Shown: positions 10,420-22,610 of the stretch, piece by piece
Numbering within the stretch: position 1 is the first letter of the stretch
Layout: every line of letters begins with the position of its first letter
Assembly: GCA_000827265.1 (NCBI GenBank)
Contig: KN834834.1
Span: 62,001-126,000 of the forward strand
Source of the DNA: Collybiopsis luxurians FD-317 M1
Lineage: Eukaryota; Basidiomycota; Agaricomycetes; Agaricales; Omphalotaceae
Direction: 5' to 3'
Length of the DNA: 64,000 nt
Notes under the pieces: generated by a model
Database searches by the model: none
Seen by the model: only the letters and a program-made list of their open reading frames with translations
What the model was told of the DNA's origin: nothing
Program-made: the position numbers and the translations under genes

Positions 10420-13100
10420 GTGGTACGGCGCTTCCTTCTCAGCTGAGCTCCTAGATAATCAACATTAGTGCCATTGCCTTGGAGCAATCTAGGGTTCGAA
10501 GACGACCGCAGTTAGGGCTAAACCGTGGGGATAGATGAGTCAACAAACACCATCAGAACATCAGCTCCACTGAATTTAGTTGCGGGTGAATTTCTGTCTC
10601 CATTTCATGACCTAGATTCGCTTGAGGTCCAGCTTTTTACACAAATTATATCTCAAATCAACAGCAGACCCTTCATTAATGTCTAAGGCTGCTCTAGTGA
10701 CATATTTTCTGTGAAGATTCGAGAAGATCGATGCCCTCATTTTGATACCCCATATGAGGATGGCGATTTGGTCAAATTATGGCTGTACTTCCCTTACCCT
10801 TTTTAGCTAAATGCGCTTCATTGGTCAATGGTCCAAAGCTATTCTTTTTTAAAAGTGATGGACCCCATATCGGTTCCAAGTATTGCCTCCGATCAACCTC
10901 CTATCTTTGTTCGATTCTATGCTTTCCAGTGCCAAATTAAGCTGAATTTTTGTGAATCTCAGATTAGAATAGGATAGATTTCGATTGCGGACAACATTTC
11001 TGACTTAATTTTAGTTTTACTTTCTCCGTGAGCAGCAAGTTATTTATTAAACTTCCCAAGTCACAGGTTTTTGATCTGCCGGAATGGAGTGTTTGTTCTG
11101 CAATCACCATTACAATAAGTATTGAAAGGAACATTCATTCCATGCAACAGAGAAGTAAGAAAAGAAAGGAAATGAAGGTTCAGACTACGGTTCGGTAGCC
11201 AATCACTTCTTAGGTTTAAAAAATGAAGACTGTCATAATGTTTGAGGGTAGAGTGAAGTACACTAAAATATCACTTGACTCCCAATGGCGACTCGCGAGC
11301 AGCCATCGCTATCGAATGATAGCTACCGCCGGGTATCGATCGGCGTATGTTTTCTTCCTGAAGCGAGGAAGTCTTGACTTACGGCTACAGCGGATATCAA
11401 TCTTACTGGAAAATTCTGAGCAAATACGGCACTGATATGAAACCACTTCGCGCTTTTACACGGAGCTGCTATTCTTTAAGTGTGTATTTTGTGAAACGTA
11501 TGTTTCAAGACAGGCTTGATATTCCGTTATAATTGGGAGCAATAGGAATTTAATTTGACCTCGTCCGCGCTGATGGTAGAGCAGCCGTTGGAGTTGGTGA
11601 CGTGTCACTGTATGTAACTGCAAAAGCGCCGGCTGTTGTTTGAACTATGCTCACAAACGTGTAGTGGTAATTACGAGAAACTCACGCTGTTCTCTTTCAA
11701 AAATGCCCCATGCTTGCCGCTACATACAAGATTTATTGTCCACCTGTACTCAGGCTTCAGCAAAACTTGACAAGTGTCATCTTGTACCACTTGTACAAAG
11801 CAACCTAGAAGCTCCATACTGTTTATGACAGCTGGGGGTCATTTCAGGCCATTGAATAAATAACTCCAGCAATACAAACACTATTCAACTTGAGTACACG
11901 AGTTGCTGGCAGGTGGATGCTCAAAGAGGAGGTATTTTTGATGTGAATGAGGTTACTTTGCTATGCGACATTTTTAGTACAGGGAATTTTTGTAAAATTC
12001 CGAAAATATTTTGAAAGACTTGCTAGCAAATGCTGAGCATTTCTTTCACCGGGACCTGTTGGCAAAAGCTAAAATTCAGCACCATTATTGTAGAATTATT
12101 GATTTATTATATAGGACGCTAGTCCTTGACTGTAACTTTAAACTCCAGTTTTTCAACAATGAGAAATATAAGCATTTACTCCGACCAATTTTCTGAAGCA
12201 AATTGCCTCTGAAGTCATCCCAACCCATGCGAAGTAAAGTCCCGATGTAGCCCGCCATGTTTGACTTTTGTAAATACCTCCAAGCAGGAATACTTACCCT
12301 TTGGACATGTGTCATGATTCTTGTGCTCTGCAGCTGATTGCAAAGTTGTCGAATGAATTTGAAAGAAATGCACCTTAGTGATGGTCTTCATTGCCACTAT
12401 CTATTGCTCCACCAATGGCAGAACAACTGTACATTTGGCAGTATTTTTGTAGAGAAATAAATGGGTGGTTTGTTTGCAGGTAATGGCCATCGAGTAAAAT
12501 GTCAGTTGGGGTAGAGCGTTGTTCTCGCTTTCAAAATATAAACAGACGGTGAGCATTGCTTCCTTTGTGCCAGTTGCTACTCTAAGACAAGGGTAGCGCT
12601 TGACATTAAGTATGACTAATTCAATTCTGAGGAAGTTGGTAGCTCATTAGCTCATTAATCATTATACTCACAACGACAGTGGAGGCGGAGATACTCTTGA
12701 AGAAAAATCTCTCGTTTAGCTTGGGCACCTTCATCGTATCGTCAATTTCAAAACAAACTAAGCTTTCCCTGCGAACCGGTCGAAAATTCTGCCATTACGT
12801 TCAGCTCTATGTATAATACTGTACTTTAAGTTCATAGTGACTATTCTTAAAAATTCAACACGGCTCTGAGTTTCACATCTCGCTTTGCAGCGGGTAATTT
12901 GAAGCTAGTCGCTGTCTCTTTCACTTGTACCGTTCGAGTCTCAACTCAATAAAAAGGTAACATTGCTGCTTTCGAATAAATACAAGGACACAGCCTATAG
13001 TATATGAGAACCAGCAAAATGAAAAGCTAGTAAATTCAGAGAATAAGTCCAATGAATGTTCGAGATAAAAAGTACACACTGCTCAGTCTGGTATGACCGT
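10420..13100. other. Spacer between SSP-2 and SSP-3, tandemly duplicated
   Basis: No convincing gene is visible. The interval 9,400-12,420 corresponds to 12,480-16,985 apart from the 1.7-kb element, so this spacer and the SSP-3 flank are two copies of one tandem unit. A minus-strand frame near 12,215-12,397 starts with MAMKTITKVHFFQ and ends at a GTAAGT donor after HDTCPKG. A related exon-like end recurs near 16,940 and 60,930 (see 16,760-17,003). Confidence 0.45.
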
Positions 13101-13129
13101 CTAAAGAAATGAGGATAATTATGAGCTGT

Positions 13130-13391
13130 TTAAGTGGCGCAGGTCAATCCTCCATTCCCATTGACGCAGGCTGTAAAAGAACGATATGAGTCTCTCAGCC
13201 TCACCAATATAGTGTTTCAAAAGATGCTTACCTCCTTGAATGGTGTTGCCATTGTCCTTGAACTTGCACGAGTCCCCAAACTTATGAGAGCAATTATTCG
13301 GGCAGCGACAAGCGCTGTCGGCGTCGGGCGCAACAGCGCCAACTCCGATGGCAGCAGCAACGATGATAGAGATGATAGCAAAGAATTTCAT
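13130..13391 (-). CDS. SSP-3, small secreted cysteine-rich protein (SHKF-type)
   Basis: This is a near-identical copy of SSP-2. The gene is also 262 bp, with two exons, a 66-residue product, the same signal peptide, the same six cysteines and the Cys-Ala-Thr end. Differences are almost all in non-coding positions. The intron lies just before cysteine 5. A longer upstream frame without signal-like character extends to 13,544, but the start at 13,391 is chosen because it begins the signal peptide and matches all paralogues. The promoter elements of SSP-2 are present. Being duplicated yet intact, it suggests selection for dosage or very recent duplication. Confidence 0.85.
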
Positions 13392-13454
13392 CGCGAGAAG
13401 GAAGTTTAGAAAGTGTGTTTCGAATGTGGTAGATGGGAGGAGAACTGAGCATTT

Positions 13455-13526
13455 GAGAGGCTTATATACTATTTGAAGTGCATATAATCTGTTAATGGTA
13501 TGTCCGTTCCATTTCGGAATCCGAAA
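13455..13526 (-). promoter_or_regulatory. SSP-3 promoter with palindrome TTTCGGAATCCGAAA
   Basis: The palindrome at 13512-13526 is identical to that of SSP-2 and lies about 121 bp from the start codon. The AACAGATTATATGCACTT box and TATA box follow at the same spacing. Conservation alone is weak evidence because the whole block was recently duplicated. Confidence 0.5.
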
Positions 13527-13945
13527 TCCTTCTCTCTGTGGCACGGCGTTTCCTTCTCAGCTGAGCTCCTAGATAATCAACATTAGTGTCATTGCCTTGG
13601 AGCCATTTAGGGTTCAAAGACAACCGCAGTTAGGGCTGAACCGTGGGGATAGATGATTCAATAAACACTACGTATCAGAACATCAGCTCCACTTAGTTTT
13701 GTTGCAGGTGAATTTCTGTCTCCATTTCATGACCTAGGCTCACTTGAGGTTTAGACTTTTACAGAAATTATACCTCAAGTTAACAGCAGACCCTTCATTA
13801 ATGTCCAAGGCTGCTTCTGTATTTGATGCCAGTGATATTTTCTGTGAAGATAGGAGAAGATTATTGCCCTCATGATGATATAGCCTCATTTGATACTCCA
13901 TACAAGCATGGCAATTCGGTCGAACTATTGCTGTACATCCCTTAC

Positions 13946-15644
13946 TACCGCAAACGAGAGTTAGTTGCCTGGTAAGCGATGTCAATTCGGATTTGGCACC
14001 GGCCATTCGGCTAGCCTCCCCGCCAGATAATACATTACCTACCAGTAGCCGAACCTGTCACGCGTAACAAAATACTGTATATAGATTGTCCATCAATAAA
14101 GCATCTTCGTATTATTGCGATGCAGGACCTTGGCGTCGCAGGAATTCTGCATCAAAACGGCAACCGGCCTAATGATAGCATGTTTTCTTCGAGATACTTA
14201 CATATATATGAAATTTTTCTTAACAGGTGCAAATCGACTATGGTCGAATATTCCTCAGGGTGAATTTACATAGATCTAAGCAAGCTATTTCAGGCCAGGG
14301 AGAACTTCGCCGCTTGCATTGAAAATCTCCATTAGTTTTTCCTCACTTTTACCTTGCTGTCTTCTACTATAATGCCTCATATACATGCATGACAGGAGAA
14401 ATAGTCGTTGCCTTTGAAACCAATGCTGAGGCAGCTAGTTGTGAGCATTGTTCAGAATGTCATGTCCACAATGGCTAACATTAGCTACAGAAACAGAATA
14501 CAGTTCTGTGGCTCACTATTCAACATGATTATCAGGATCATACAAGCCAGACAAGATTCCTTGATTGAAAAGATCTTCAAATCCCAGTGCAAAGTTGCAT
14601 CTATAAATGGACCAATTGATCTCTGATTTGATATTCTTTTTCTTTTGCATAAACCTATGTTGCAGAGTTTCAACAAGGCTAGGGTCGAGCTTCTGTTGAA
14701 TTTCAGTATGCATATTGGCTACCCCAAAGTTCTCAGATCCTGGGCCACTCATTAAGGTTAATGAAACATAGCCTATTGGAATTTAATCCATCATTATCAG
14801 AGGTACCTGATTTGCAGTCGGCGTACCAGCACATGTAGAGTCTCCCTCTCTTCGTACTGCTTCGAGATAGTAACTATTTATCGGAATTGATTCTTATTCG
14901 TCGACCAGCATTTGATCCAATAGTTATAACCACCGGAAGGGCCAATTGCATTGTGAAAATGCAAGCCAAATCGTTGAAATTTGTCATGTTGGTCAAGACA
15001 AAACATATCGCAAACACCTGCAGCATAAGAAATGCAGCGCCGAAATCGATTTCCTCTCCTTGCTGCAACGGCATCCGATTCAATTGTATAGAGGACTTTA
15101 TTGATGAGTTCTCTTGATATGGAAATCAATAACATTCGCTGGACATACCCAAATTGAGATTACCTAGGAGATTTCATGCCATATTCAAGGCTCATTATGA
15201 TTCTCAATCCCTCTGCACCGATAAACCGGATACGAAACAATTGAATTGTGAAGTTAATTCAAGCCTTTGCAAGCCCTGCACTGTATTAGTCTTTGGAAAT
15301 TGGGATGGATGTCAAGGTACATCAAAATTTGAAGTTATGTGTGATGGGCATGGTTCAATCTATGATAGGAAAAGAAGTTTATTGACGTAGAGTATCTCAA
15401 AGAAAAGATAGCTATCATTAGGCTGGTTGTCCTTCTGATACAGAATTCCTGCGACGCCAAGGTCCTGCATCGCAATAATACGAAGATGCTTTATTGATGT
15501 ACAATCTGTATACAGTATTTTCTTACGCGTGACGGGTGCGGCTACCGGTAGGTAATGTATTATCTGGCGGGGAGGCTGGCCGAATGGCCGATGCCAAGTC
15601 CGAATTGACATCGCTTACCAGGCAACTAACTCTCGTTTGCGGTA
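13946..15644. mobile_element. 1.7-kb element with ~200-bp terminal inverted repeats
   Basis: Both ends carry a long inverted repeat of about 200 bp (13,946 to about 14,165, and about 15,437 to 15,644), beginning TACCGCAAACGAGAGTTAG on each strand. The flanks show a 6-bp direct repeat CCTTAC (13,940-13,945 and 15,645-15,650). The paralogous flank near 10,793 lacks the element and reads CCCTTACCC, confirming an insertion. Long inverted repeats suggest a non-autonomous MULE-like element, although 6 bp is shorter than the usual 8-9 bp; one or two mutated bases could hide a longer duplication. The interior has no transposase, only degraded hydrophobic frames, for example at 14,874-15,135 on the minus strand. 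Confidence 0.75.
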
Positions 15645-15650
15645 CCTTAC

Positions 15651-17845
15651 TATTCTCGGCTAGATGTGTTTTTTTAGTCAATGGTTCAAAGCTAATTTTT
15701 TTTTTAAAAAAAAGTGATGGGCTACTCAAGTTTGCGTTGTTTCCAAGTATTGTCTCTGATCAACCTCTTATCTTTGTTCAATTCCATGTTGGACATTTCA
15801 GTGCCAAATTAAGCAGAAATCAGAGTAGAATAGATTAGATTTTGATTGTGGACAACATTTCCGGCTCAATCTTAGCTCTACTTTCTCCATGAGCAGCAAG
15901 TTATCTATTCCACTTCCCAAGCCACAGGTTTTAGATCTGCCGGAATGGAGGCTTGTTCTGCAATCGCAATTACAATAAGTAGTCAAAGGAAAGTTCACTC
16001 CATGAAACAGAGAAGAAAGAAAGGAAAATGAATGTCCAGACCACAGTTCACTAGCTACTCACTTCTGGGGTTAAAAAAATTGAGACAGCCATTATATTTG
16101 AGGGCAGAGTGAAGTACACTGAAGTATCACTTGACTCCCCAAGGGCGAGCAGCCATCATTATCGAATGATAGCTACCGCCGAGTATCGATCGGCATATAT
16201 TTTCTTCCTGAAGCAAGTTTAGTTTCCGGCTACAGCGGATATCAATCTTACTGGATAATTCTAAGCAAGTACGGCGCTGATATGTGAAACCACTTCGGGC
16301 TTTTACACAAAGCTGCTACTCTTTAAGTGCGTGTTCTGTGAAACGTAAGTTTCAGAAAGCCTTCGCTATTCCGTTATAATGGGGAGCGACAGGAATTCAT
16401 TTCAACCTCGTTTGCGCTGATAGTAGAACAGCCGCTGGAGTCGGTGTGGTGCCACTGCATCTAACCCCAATAACGCTGGCTGTTGCTTGAACTATGCTCG
16501 CAAAAGTGTAGTTGTAATTACGAGAAGCTCACGCTGTTCTCTTTGAAAAATGCCCTGCGCTCGCGTTACATACAAGAGATATTGTCTACCTGTACTCAGG
16601 CTTCAGCGAAACTTAACGAGTAAGTAGTGATTCACCTCAGTATCATCTCAGACTCACTAGCCTTCGTAGAAGCTTACTTGCGACTGTTCGTCCAGAAATA
16701 ATGCGTAGTAGTATGTATGTAATGAATGTTCTACACTATGTTTTAATACTGTAAATCCTTTAAATAAGTTGAAACTCGAGTCTTTCAATGGTTAGAAATG
16801 TAAATACTTTTACCGACCAATTTCCTGAAGCGAAATGCAAGGCGTAGCGCTCTGAAGTCGTCCCAATCCATACATGATGTGGAGTAATATCCCGATGAAG
16901 CCTGCCGTGTTTGACTGTTGTAAATATCAGATTACTTACCCCTTGGACATGTATCATGGTTCTCCACTCGAACAATCAACAAATAGAACAGAGCGATGGG
17001 CATGTAAAAGCCCGAATCTCCTTGATCGATGCATTAAAGTCATTTCGAGCTTATTAGTCTCCTCTGAATTGGATGCAGTTTATATTGACACGATGAGATT
17101 GGGCTATTTATACATTGATCCGCGTGATGTCGGAAAGTTATGAATTTACTTAATAGGTCAAAGCTAGCTCCGTCAATGTACATACTCTCGTGGAGTACAG
17201 AGCTCAACAGTGCTTCTGTCGTTGCTTGAACGGCATTCCGTCATTTTCCTCCGTATCTTCCTACTCCCCGATGACAGATCAGCTTAAGAGTAAAACCGAA
17301 AAATCCAGTTTTGGGCTGACTTTTCAGATGTTCAAAGCTATGCTCTTTATGACTGTTAGGACTATTACGCACTAGATCTAGAATTGCTGGTGATCGCCGA
17401 AATTGTCCAACCCAACACGAGAATCTGTCACAAACGAGTAAAGCTGTTTCACAACATACATAAGTACATAAGCGACCCAAAACAAACTTAGCTCAGTATA
17501 TAAATATGGAAACGAGAAGAAATACGCACAGCTGGAGTGGAAAGCGATCTCTTTGTATCACCTAAAATAATTTTAACTAGGTAAGTACAGTCAGTACAGC
17601 CTAAGCCGAGCGAATGCCCTTCTGGCTCCATATTCAAATTGAACCGTTGGCAAACTTACAGAGGCATCTCAGATCGTAGAGGGACCTCACGTGCATCTTT
17701 TCAAAAGAGACAGTACATTGATAGGGTCCGGGTTAGGCCAACCGTAGCTCTGATCAGTATTCTGTGGGTACTATACATCTTAAACTACGGACTATGAGCT
17801 TAACACGTTGCTAGTGTAACGGGAGCTCACACATGAAGACCTTAG
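15651..17845. other. Spacer downstream of the 1.7-kb element
   Basis: The part 15,651-16,985 is the second copy of 10,800-12,400. The part 16,270-17,845 recurs at 60,240-61,840 in unit C. Apart from the weak candidate at 16,760-17,003, I see no gene. A TATA-like TATATAAATATGG lies near 17,496 without a credible downstream frame. Confidence 0.4.
16760..17003 (-). CDS. Weak candidate small gene with signal-like start
   Basis: On the minus strand an ATG at 17,001-17,003 starts MPIALFYLLIVRVENHDTC and runs to a GTAAGT donor. A TATA-like TATAAAT lies about 105 bp upstream (17,106-17,112). The sequence before the donor (NHDTCP) is also found in the tandem copy near 12,300, while the unit C copy near 60,930 has a damaged donor. 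The second exon is unclear; two acceptors give unrelated peptides. It may be an old secreted-peptide gene or chance. Confidence 0.2.
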
Positions 17846-17849
17846 AGTG

Positions 17850-18060
17850 CATATATCTCCACACTACAAAATGCATATATTCAATAACAGATTAAATGCA
17901 CTTCAGAAGATATATAAGCCTTTCGAGTACTCAGTCCAGTATTCTCCATTCCACCACGTCCGATACTTCTTTTCGAGCTCGCTTTACCATGAAATTCTGC
18001 GCTGTTATCTCTCCTGTCATTGTCGCTGCTCCGACGATGCTTCTCTCGGTACTTAGTCCA
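17850..18060 (+). pseudogene. Truncated SSP relic: promoter plus signal peptide only
   Basis: On the plus strand, opposite to the intact SSP genes, this holds the shared AACAGATTAAATGCACTT box, TATATAAGCC and an ATG at 17,990 opening MKFCAVISPVIVAA, homologous to the promoter and signal peptide of the SHKF-type genes. The similarity stops before any cysteine of the mature part and joins the 3' flank of a QHQF-type unit. A second copy of the same truncated structure lies at 61,843-62,060, so the break predates the duplication. Confidence 0.65.
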
Positions 18061-18452
18061 GGAACCATGCCTTTCTCAGAATGGCTACTATTTTCACGAA
18101 GTCTTAACTCGCGCCCTAAAACAACTTTATCATGTTGGTTCTCCTCGAACTGTTTGCTCCGAGCTGGATATTTGACTATTTTCTCACTAAGACTCGCTGC
18201 CCCATTAAGTAGTGCTTGAGCGACTAAAGGGCCCGGGTTGATCTTAATAACAATCTCCATTTCACGAAGAAACGAATCAAATGTTTCGGTTACAATTTAC
18301 GGTCAGTATACACGATAGCCTACTTGACCTCCCTGATACGTGTTGTCAATTACATCTGGAGAAGAAAGAAACTTGTGATCCCCCCGCTAAATCATTCATA
18401 GATCCATAGGCGAAGGGCTCACCTTTCAGTCCACCTCCTTTTGTTTAGCCAC

Positions 18453-18720
18453 TCAAGTGGCACAGGTAAGGCCACCGTTTCCATTGACACAAGCTGCAAT
18501 TTCGCATGTAAGTAAACTGTAACAGCTCTTCTAGACGAAATAGAAACTAACCTCTGTTGACAACATTCCCATCTTGATAAAATGCACAAGAGTCGTCAAA
18601 CTGGTGCTGGCAGTTGTTTGGGCAACGACAGGCACTGTCGGAGTCAGGAGCAATAGCACCGGTGCCGATAGGTGCGACAAGCAAGGCAGAGATGGTAGAG
18701 ATGAGAGTGAAAAACTTCAT
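18453..18720 (-). CDS. SSP-4, small secreted cysteine-rich protein (QHQF-type)
   Basis: Two exons encode a 69-residue product with signal peptide (MKFFTLISTISALLVAPIG) and the family's six cysteines, intron position and Cys-Ala-Thr end. Distinct substitutions against SSP-1 include QHQF followed by DDSC instead of GDSC and NVVNR before cysteine 5. Both changes lie in loops between cysteines, as expected for a diversifying small secreted protein. The gene lies head to head with the truncated relic at 17,850-18,060. A TATA-like element is expected near 18,810, but the stretch there reads GGTATCAAATC and is less convincing than in SSP-1. Confidence 0.85.
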
Positions 18721-19312
18721 GGTGTTCGAACGATATGAGTATGAGTTGTAAACCTGTTTAGACGACGAGGTTCGAGATGAAGTTTGAGTGCACATTTCTA
18801 GGTGATTTGATACCTTTTTTGCTGAACCACCCAGACCGAAATCTGAAGTGCTTTTCTCGATGTGCTCTCCTTACCTTGGGCTGACGTCGCGCACTCAGTA
18901 GATGTGGAGTCTCTACTCAAGCAGGATACATTGGATTGCAATAGCTGGAGTAATTGATCATTCTTCTTACCAACAAAAAGCAATGGCTTTTCAGAATCTG
19001 TCGAGGAGGAGCATCAATGGGGCAGTCCGGTGTTTCGAAACTATGTAAGCACATATATCAATCCTTGATTACTCGCTCCTATTTTGTACATGTAGCTATG
19101 TTGTACTCCCTCATACCCGACAATGCTACTGTTTCCGATTGTGGTAAAGTACAGCAGTCAGCGGAGGAAACGAATCAAATATCTTTTCCAAGCTCCGCGA
19201 CTACAGCACAGATTGCATTGGCGGTAAGAAATTATCAATGATCCTCGAATACTTCAGATGGTCGCCGACTGTGGAGCACCACTGCCACCGAGAATAGAAA
19301 TTTCTTTCCGAG

Positions 19313-19501
19313 TTGGAAATGAAGACACGCAGAATCGAAAGGCAATCTCGGTCGATTCCATTTGGACTTTGCTACATAATCGGCTCAGTCACAGATGTAT
19401 GGCAAATTACGAAGTACTTCAAAGCTATATTGTTATGTTGCTCAAATACCATATCCGTGACCCTGTTTCGTAGCTCTGTAGTCAATTTGGAGCTGAACTG
19501 A
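19313..19501. repeat. R2 segment, copy 2
   Basis: Homologous to 9,173-9,379 but lacking a short piece near its start. It lies upstream of SSP-4 in the same relation as copy 1 to SSP-1. From here to 20,080 there is only spacer, shared with 43,300-43,900 and with 63,500-64,000. Confidence 0.4.
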
Positions 19502-20083
19502 ATCACTGTCGAGGTGAAGTAGAGCGTCAGTCTATCTTCAGTATATAACAAACGGTGAGCATTTCTTGTGCTACTTTGAGGCGAGGTTTGTGTTTGACAT
19601 TGAGACTGGCTTGAGCTATAATGAGAGCGGCAAGGCTGATGTTTCGGGCACACTACCTTGATTTATAAGCTCCTACTACGCGCCTAATGTAACATGTTAG
19701 CACTTCGCGAGTTACTTGCGATTTATTTGCCTGTTGTCAAGTGTGAACTCAAAATTCACTCGCTTCTCAGGTGGTTATACTCACCACGACAGTGAAAGCT
19801 TTGATACTCTAAAGGATAAATTGTTGACTTTGCGCTAAGGATGAAACTAGATAGGTTGTTCGTCCGAACTGGGCAATGATCCTACTGTTGGATCAAACAA
19901 ATTACTGTACCATAACGTGGTGAATTCAATAGTAATTTTATGGTGACCATTCTTAAAAGATTAAGAATTCATATCTTGTCAAGCAGAGGGTAATTTGAAG
20001 CAAATTGCTTCCATGATTCACTTATAACATTCGGGGTTCGATTCATTCCAAAAATCGGTAAATAACAGAGTCCAATTGAATAA

Positions 20084-21859
20084 TTATGTCTGAAATATGT
20101 CCTCTTCCGTGATGGTCTGGTTGTGATGGAAAGACTCAATTATTGATGAGTCTTCCATGTTAACCAAGATGACTACTGAAATAGGATACCATGCCTGCCA
20201 AAAGTGTTCAGCTCAACTTGCAAAACAGAGTTAATAAATACTCACAGAAGCAAGAGTGAACAATGCAGACACAATGGTAAAGGTTTGAAATAACGCGTCA
20301 TTGTTTACAGGTCCGTATATGTTCAGCAGGGTAAGAACTGCATATAATGCCTGCATTGTGCAATATATTGCTCCAGATTCAATCAACAAAAGTAGAATAT
20401 TCTGAATCCTAGTTCTTCTCTGAAATGCAGTCTTTTTCATCATATGATGATAATTCCTGCACATAGTGAGCTCGGTAACCTCAGAAAAAAAAATTCAGTA
20501 AAGGTGTTTACCATGCCTTCCATGTGATCAGCGCCGTTGCAAACAAGTTAACCACCAGAGATATTACAAGTGATACCCAGTCTAAAGTTGTGCTGGAGTT
20601 GGATTCAATTACTTTGATCTCAATGTTAATCAAGATTACAATCAGCAACTTGAGTCCCTATATGGTTTCATGCAAAGGGTTCGGTAATTATATGGTTTNN
20701 NNNNNNNNNNNNNNNNNNNNNNNNNNNNNNNNNNNNNNNNNNNNNNNNNNNNNNNNNNNNNNNNNNNNNNNNNNNNNNNNNNNNNNNNNNNNNNNNNNNN
20801 NNNNNNNNNNNNNNNNNNNNNNNNNNNNNNNNNNNNNNNNNNNNNNNNNNNNNNNNNNNNNNNNNNNNNNNNNNNNNNNNNNNNNNNNNTTTTTCATCAT
20901 ATGATGATAATTCCTGCACATAGTGAGCTCGGTAACCTCAGAAAAAAAAATTCAGTAAAGGTGTTTACCATGCCTTCCATGTGATCAGCGCCGTTGCAAA
21001 CAAGTTAACCACCAGAGATATTACAAGTGATACCCAGTCTAAAGTTGTGCTGGAGTTGGATTCAATTACTTTGATCTCAATGTTAATCAAGATACAATCA
21101 GCAACTTGAGTCCCTATATGGTTTCATGCAAAGGGTTCGGTAATTATATGGTTTCAAAATCTCGGCACACTAGCCACGTACCTATGTTCACAATCATCAG
21201 AAGTACTAGTCCAAGTTTCCAAAGTCTTTCTTGCTGAAACAAAACCCATGCTCTCCAAACTACAATGAAGTCACTCAAAATCATCTGGATACCAGGATTC
21301 AAACAATGGGCAAGAAGCAAATGCGGTAAGCTCACGCAAATTGTTAAAGGCCAAGGATCTATATAATCAAACACCGATGTTTTTTCATTTGCTATCTGAC
21401 CTAGAGTATCAAGTTCTCCCGGTTCCTTGGGCTTGATGTCAAGAAAAAGAACCCGGTCTTGTATAAGCATGGATGGCACATTAGGAAAAGTAGCTGCTGC
21501 CAAGGCAAAAAAAGTCATAATCAGGCAAGTGAGAAGAATGAATCGCGAATGTGTCCAGGATTTGGTCCTATTAAAGAGTCCCAATTCAACCAGATGTAGG
21601 TTTGATGTAAGTTGCACATTTTATATTTAATTTAAAAGAGGTTTCCTACATTAGGATGTGGGTGGCAATCAATATACCCAGAAGAGATACACCTAGAAGA
21701 AGTAATCCATTATCAATTGTTCTATCTAGATTTGAGAATGCTGAATGATGCTATGCCAAACATACCATAGCCGGCTATGGGCACTATTATAGCGGATATC
21801 ATGTTTCCATAGAAGACAGAGGCGTAGAAGGCAACTGTCTGTTGCTCTTCTGGAGTCAT
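20084..21859 (-). CDS. TM-2, uncharacterised seven-helix-type membrane protein (unit A, gapped)
   Basis: The start at 21,857-21,859 opens MTPEEQQTVAFYASVFYGNM. After a short intron (donor GTATGTTTGG) come GVSLLGILIATHIL, then a large exon (about 21,150-21,560) with KSWTHSRFILLTC, MILSDFIVVWRAWVLF and LGLVLLMIVNIG. Next is an exon with LDWVSLVISLVVNLFATAL and KAW, then one with RRTRIQNILLLLIESGAIYC and ALFQTFTIVSALFTLAS (20,231-20,440), and a last exon with AWYPISVVILVNMEDSS ending at 20,084. These motifs match a widespread but uncharacterised Agaricomycete receptor-like family. Function is unknown. A run of Ns and a duplicated 264-266 bp stretch interrupt the middle; the unit B copy shows the continuous arrangement. 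Confidence 0.7.
20433..21153. repeat. Direct repeat flanking an assembly gap, probable artefact
   Basis: Bases 20,433-20,698 and 20,890-21,153 are practically identical (including the AAAAAAAAA run and the TTTCATCATATGATGA start). Between them are 191 Ns. The repeated stretch contains the LVVNLFATAL exon of TM-2 and occurs once in the ungapped unit B gene. The simplest reading is that two overlapping contig ends were scaffolded without merging. Confidence 0.8.
20699..20889. other. Assembly gap (191 Ns)
   Basis: Unresolved bases inside TM-2. Any apparent open frame across this run is meaningless. Confidence 0.99.
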
Positions 21860-21994
21860 GACTGGAGTGAAGAATGCTTTGTCTGGTTTGGTTGTAGCTT
21901 GCTTATATATACGGTAGTCTCAACAGCTCCATCATGATATTGATGCTAGGGTTGTTTCATGACTATGAGAGCGTATATATTGAGTTATCTTAAG

Positions 21995-22610
21995 CGCGAG
22001 AATATGACACCACAGGTGTATATACTATTACTAGAAACCGTACCATTTTGGCTATATATCTGATATCTATCTCGGCCGCGGATCCATCACGGTACTGTGC
22101 ATCTGACCAGACTCAGATTTGGAGTCGATGTTCTGATGATGTATCTCATAGTTTAGCAAGCCGCGATTGTCTTCTGACCCCAAATTGCCCCAAGGTAATG
22201 ACGCTAGTCTTGAGGGCTGGCGCCCGGTTCAAAGGTCCATCTGCCCACTGAAATTCTCAGCCGGGCTCGGTGGGCTTGGCCATTTATAAAGTTCCAGCTT
22301 AGGCTCAAGATCCTGCATTTAATTCAGAAATTTGTATATCATTCATGTGTAATAAATCATTGGGTTTCAAGGCTTGTTCAGCCTTGTACAGATATAGATC
22401 AGCATCGTTTACTTCCTGGGAAGCAACGATGGCAAGGCTTAGCGATATCAAACCAGTTTTGTGATAGATGACTTTCTTCTGATGTAATGATTCTGACGAA
22501 CAAATCCTGGATGGACTACTTACTTGTGACGCACAGAACAGCTGCACTTTAAGTCGATGCGGGCAGCCTTCCTTCCGGCCTGCAACGGCCTGCAATTAGC
22601 CTCAGGTCCA
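21995..22610. repeat. R1-type repeat between TM-2 and MYND-1 (unit A)
   Basis: Homologous to 197-600 and to 45,275-45,850. It carries the TTTATAAA box near 22,285 followed by a conserved stretch (22,310-22,595) that reads on the minus strand as LAIVASQEVNDADLYLYKAE, shared with 31,700-31,773 and 45,590-45,787. That block could be the last exon of an unidentified gene. No start or splice structure supports it. Confidence 0.4.

Noticed and set aside
16760..16975. LHRDIT motif as a protein kinase catalytic loop
   Set aside because: The peptide appears only with one arbitrary acceptor choice, has no DFG or other kinase motifs and is not conserved in the tandem copy.
20524..20921. Frames spanning the N run in unit A
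   Set aside because: They are open only because Ns contain no stop; the unit B copy shows the true exon order of TM-2.
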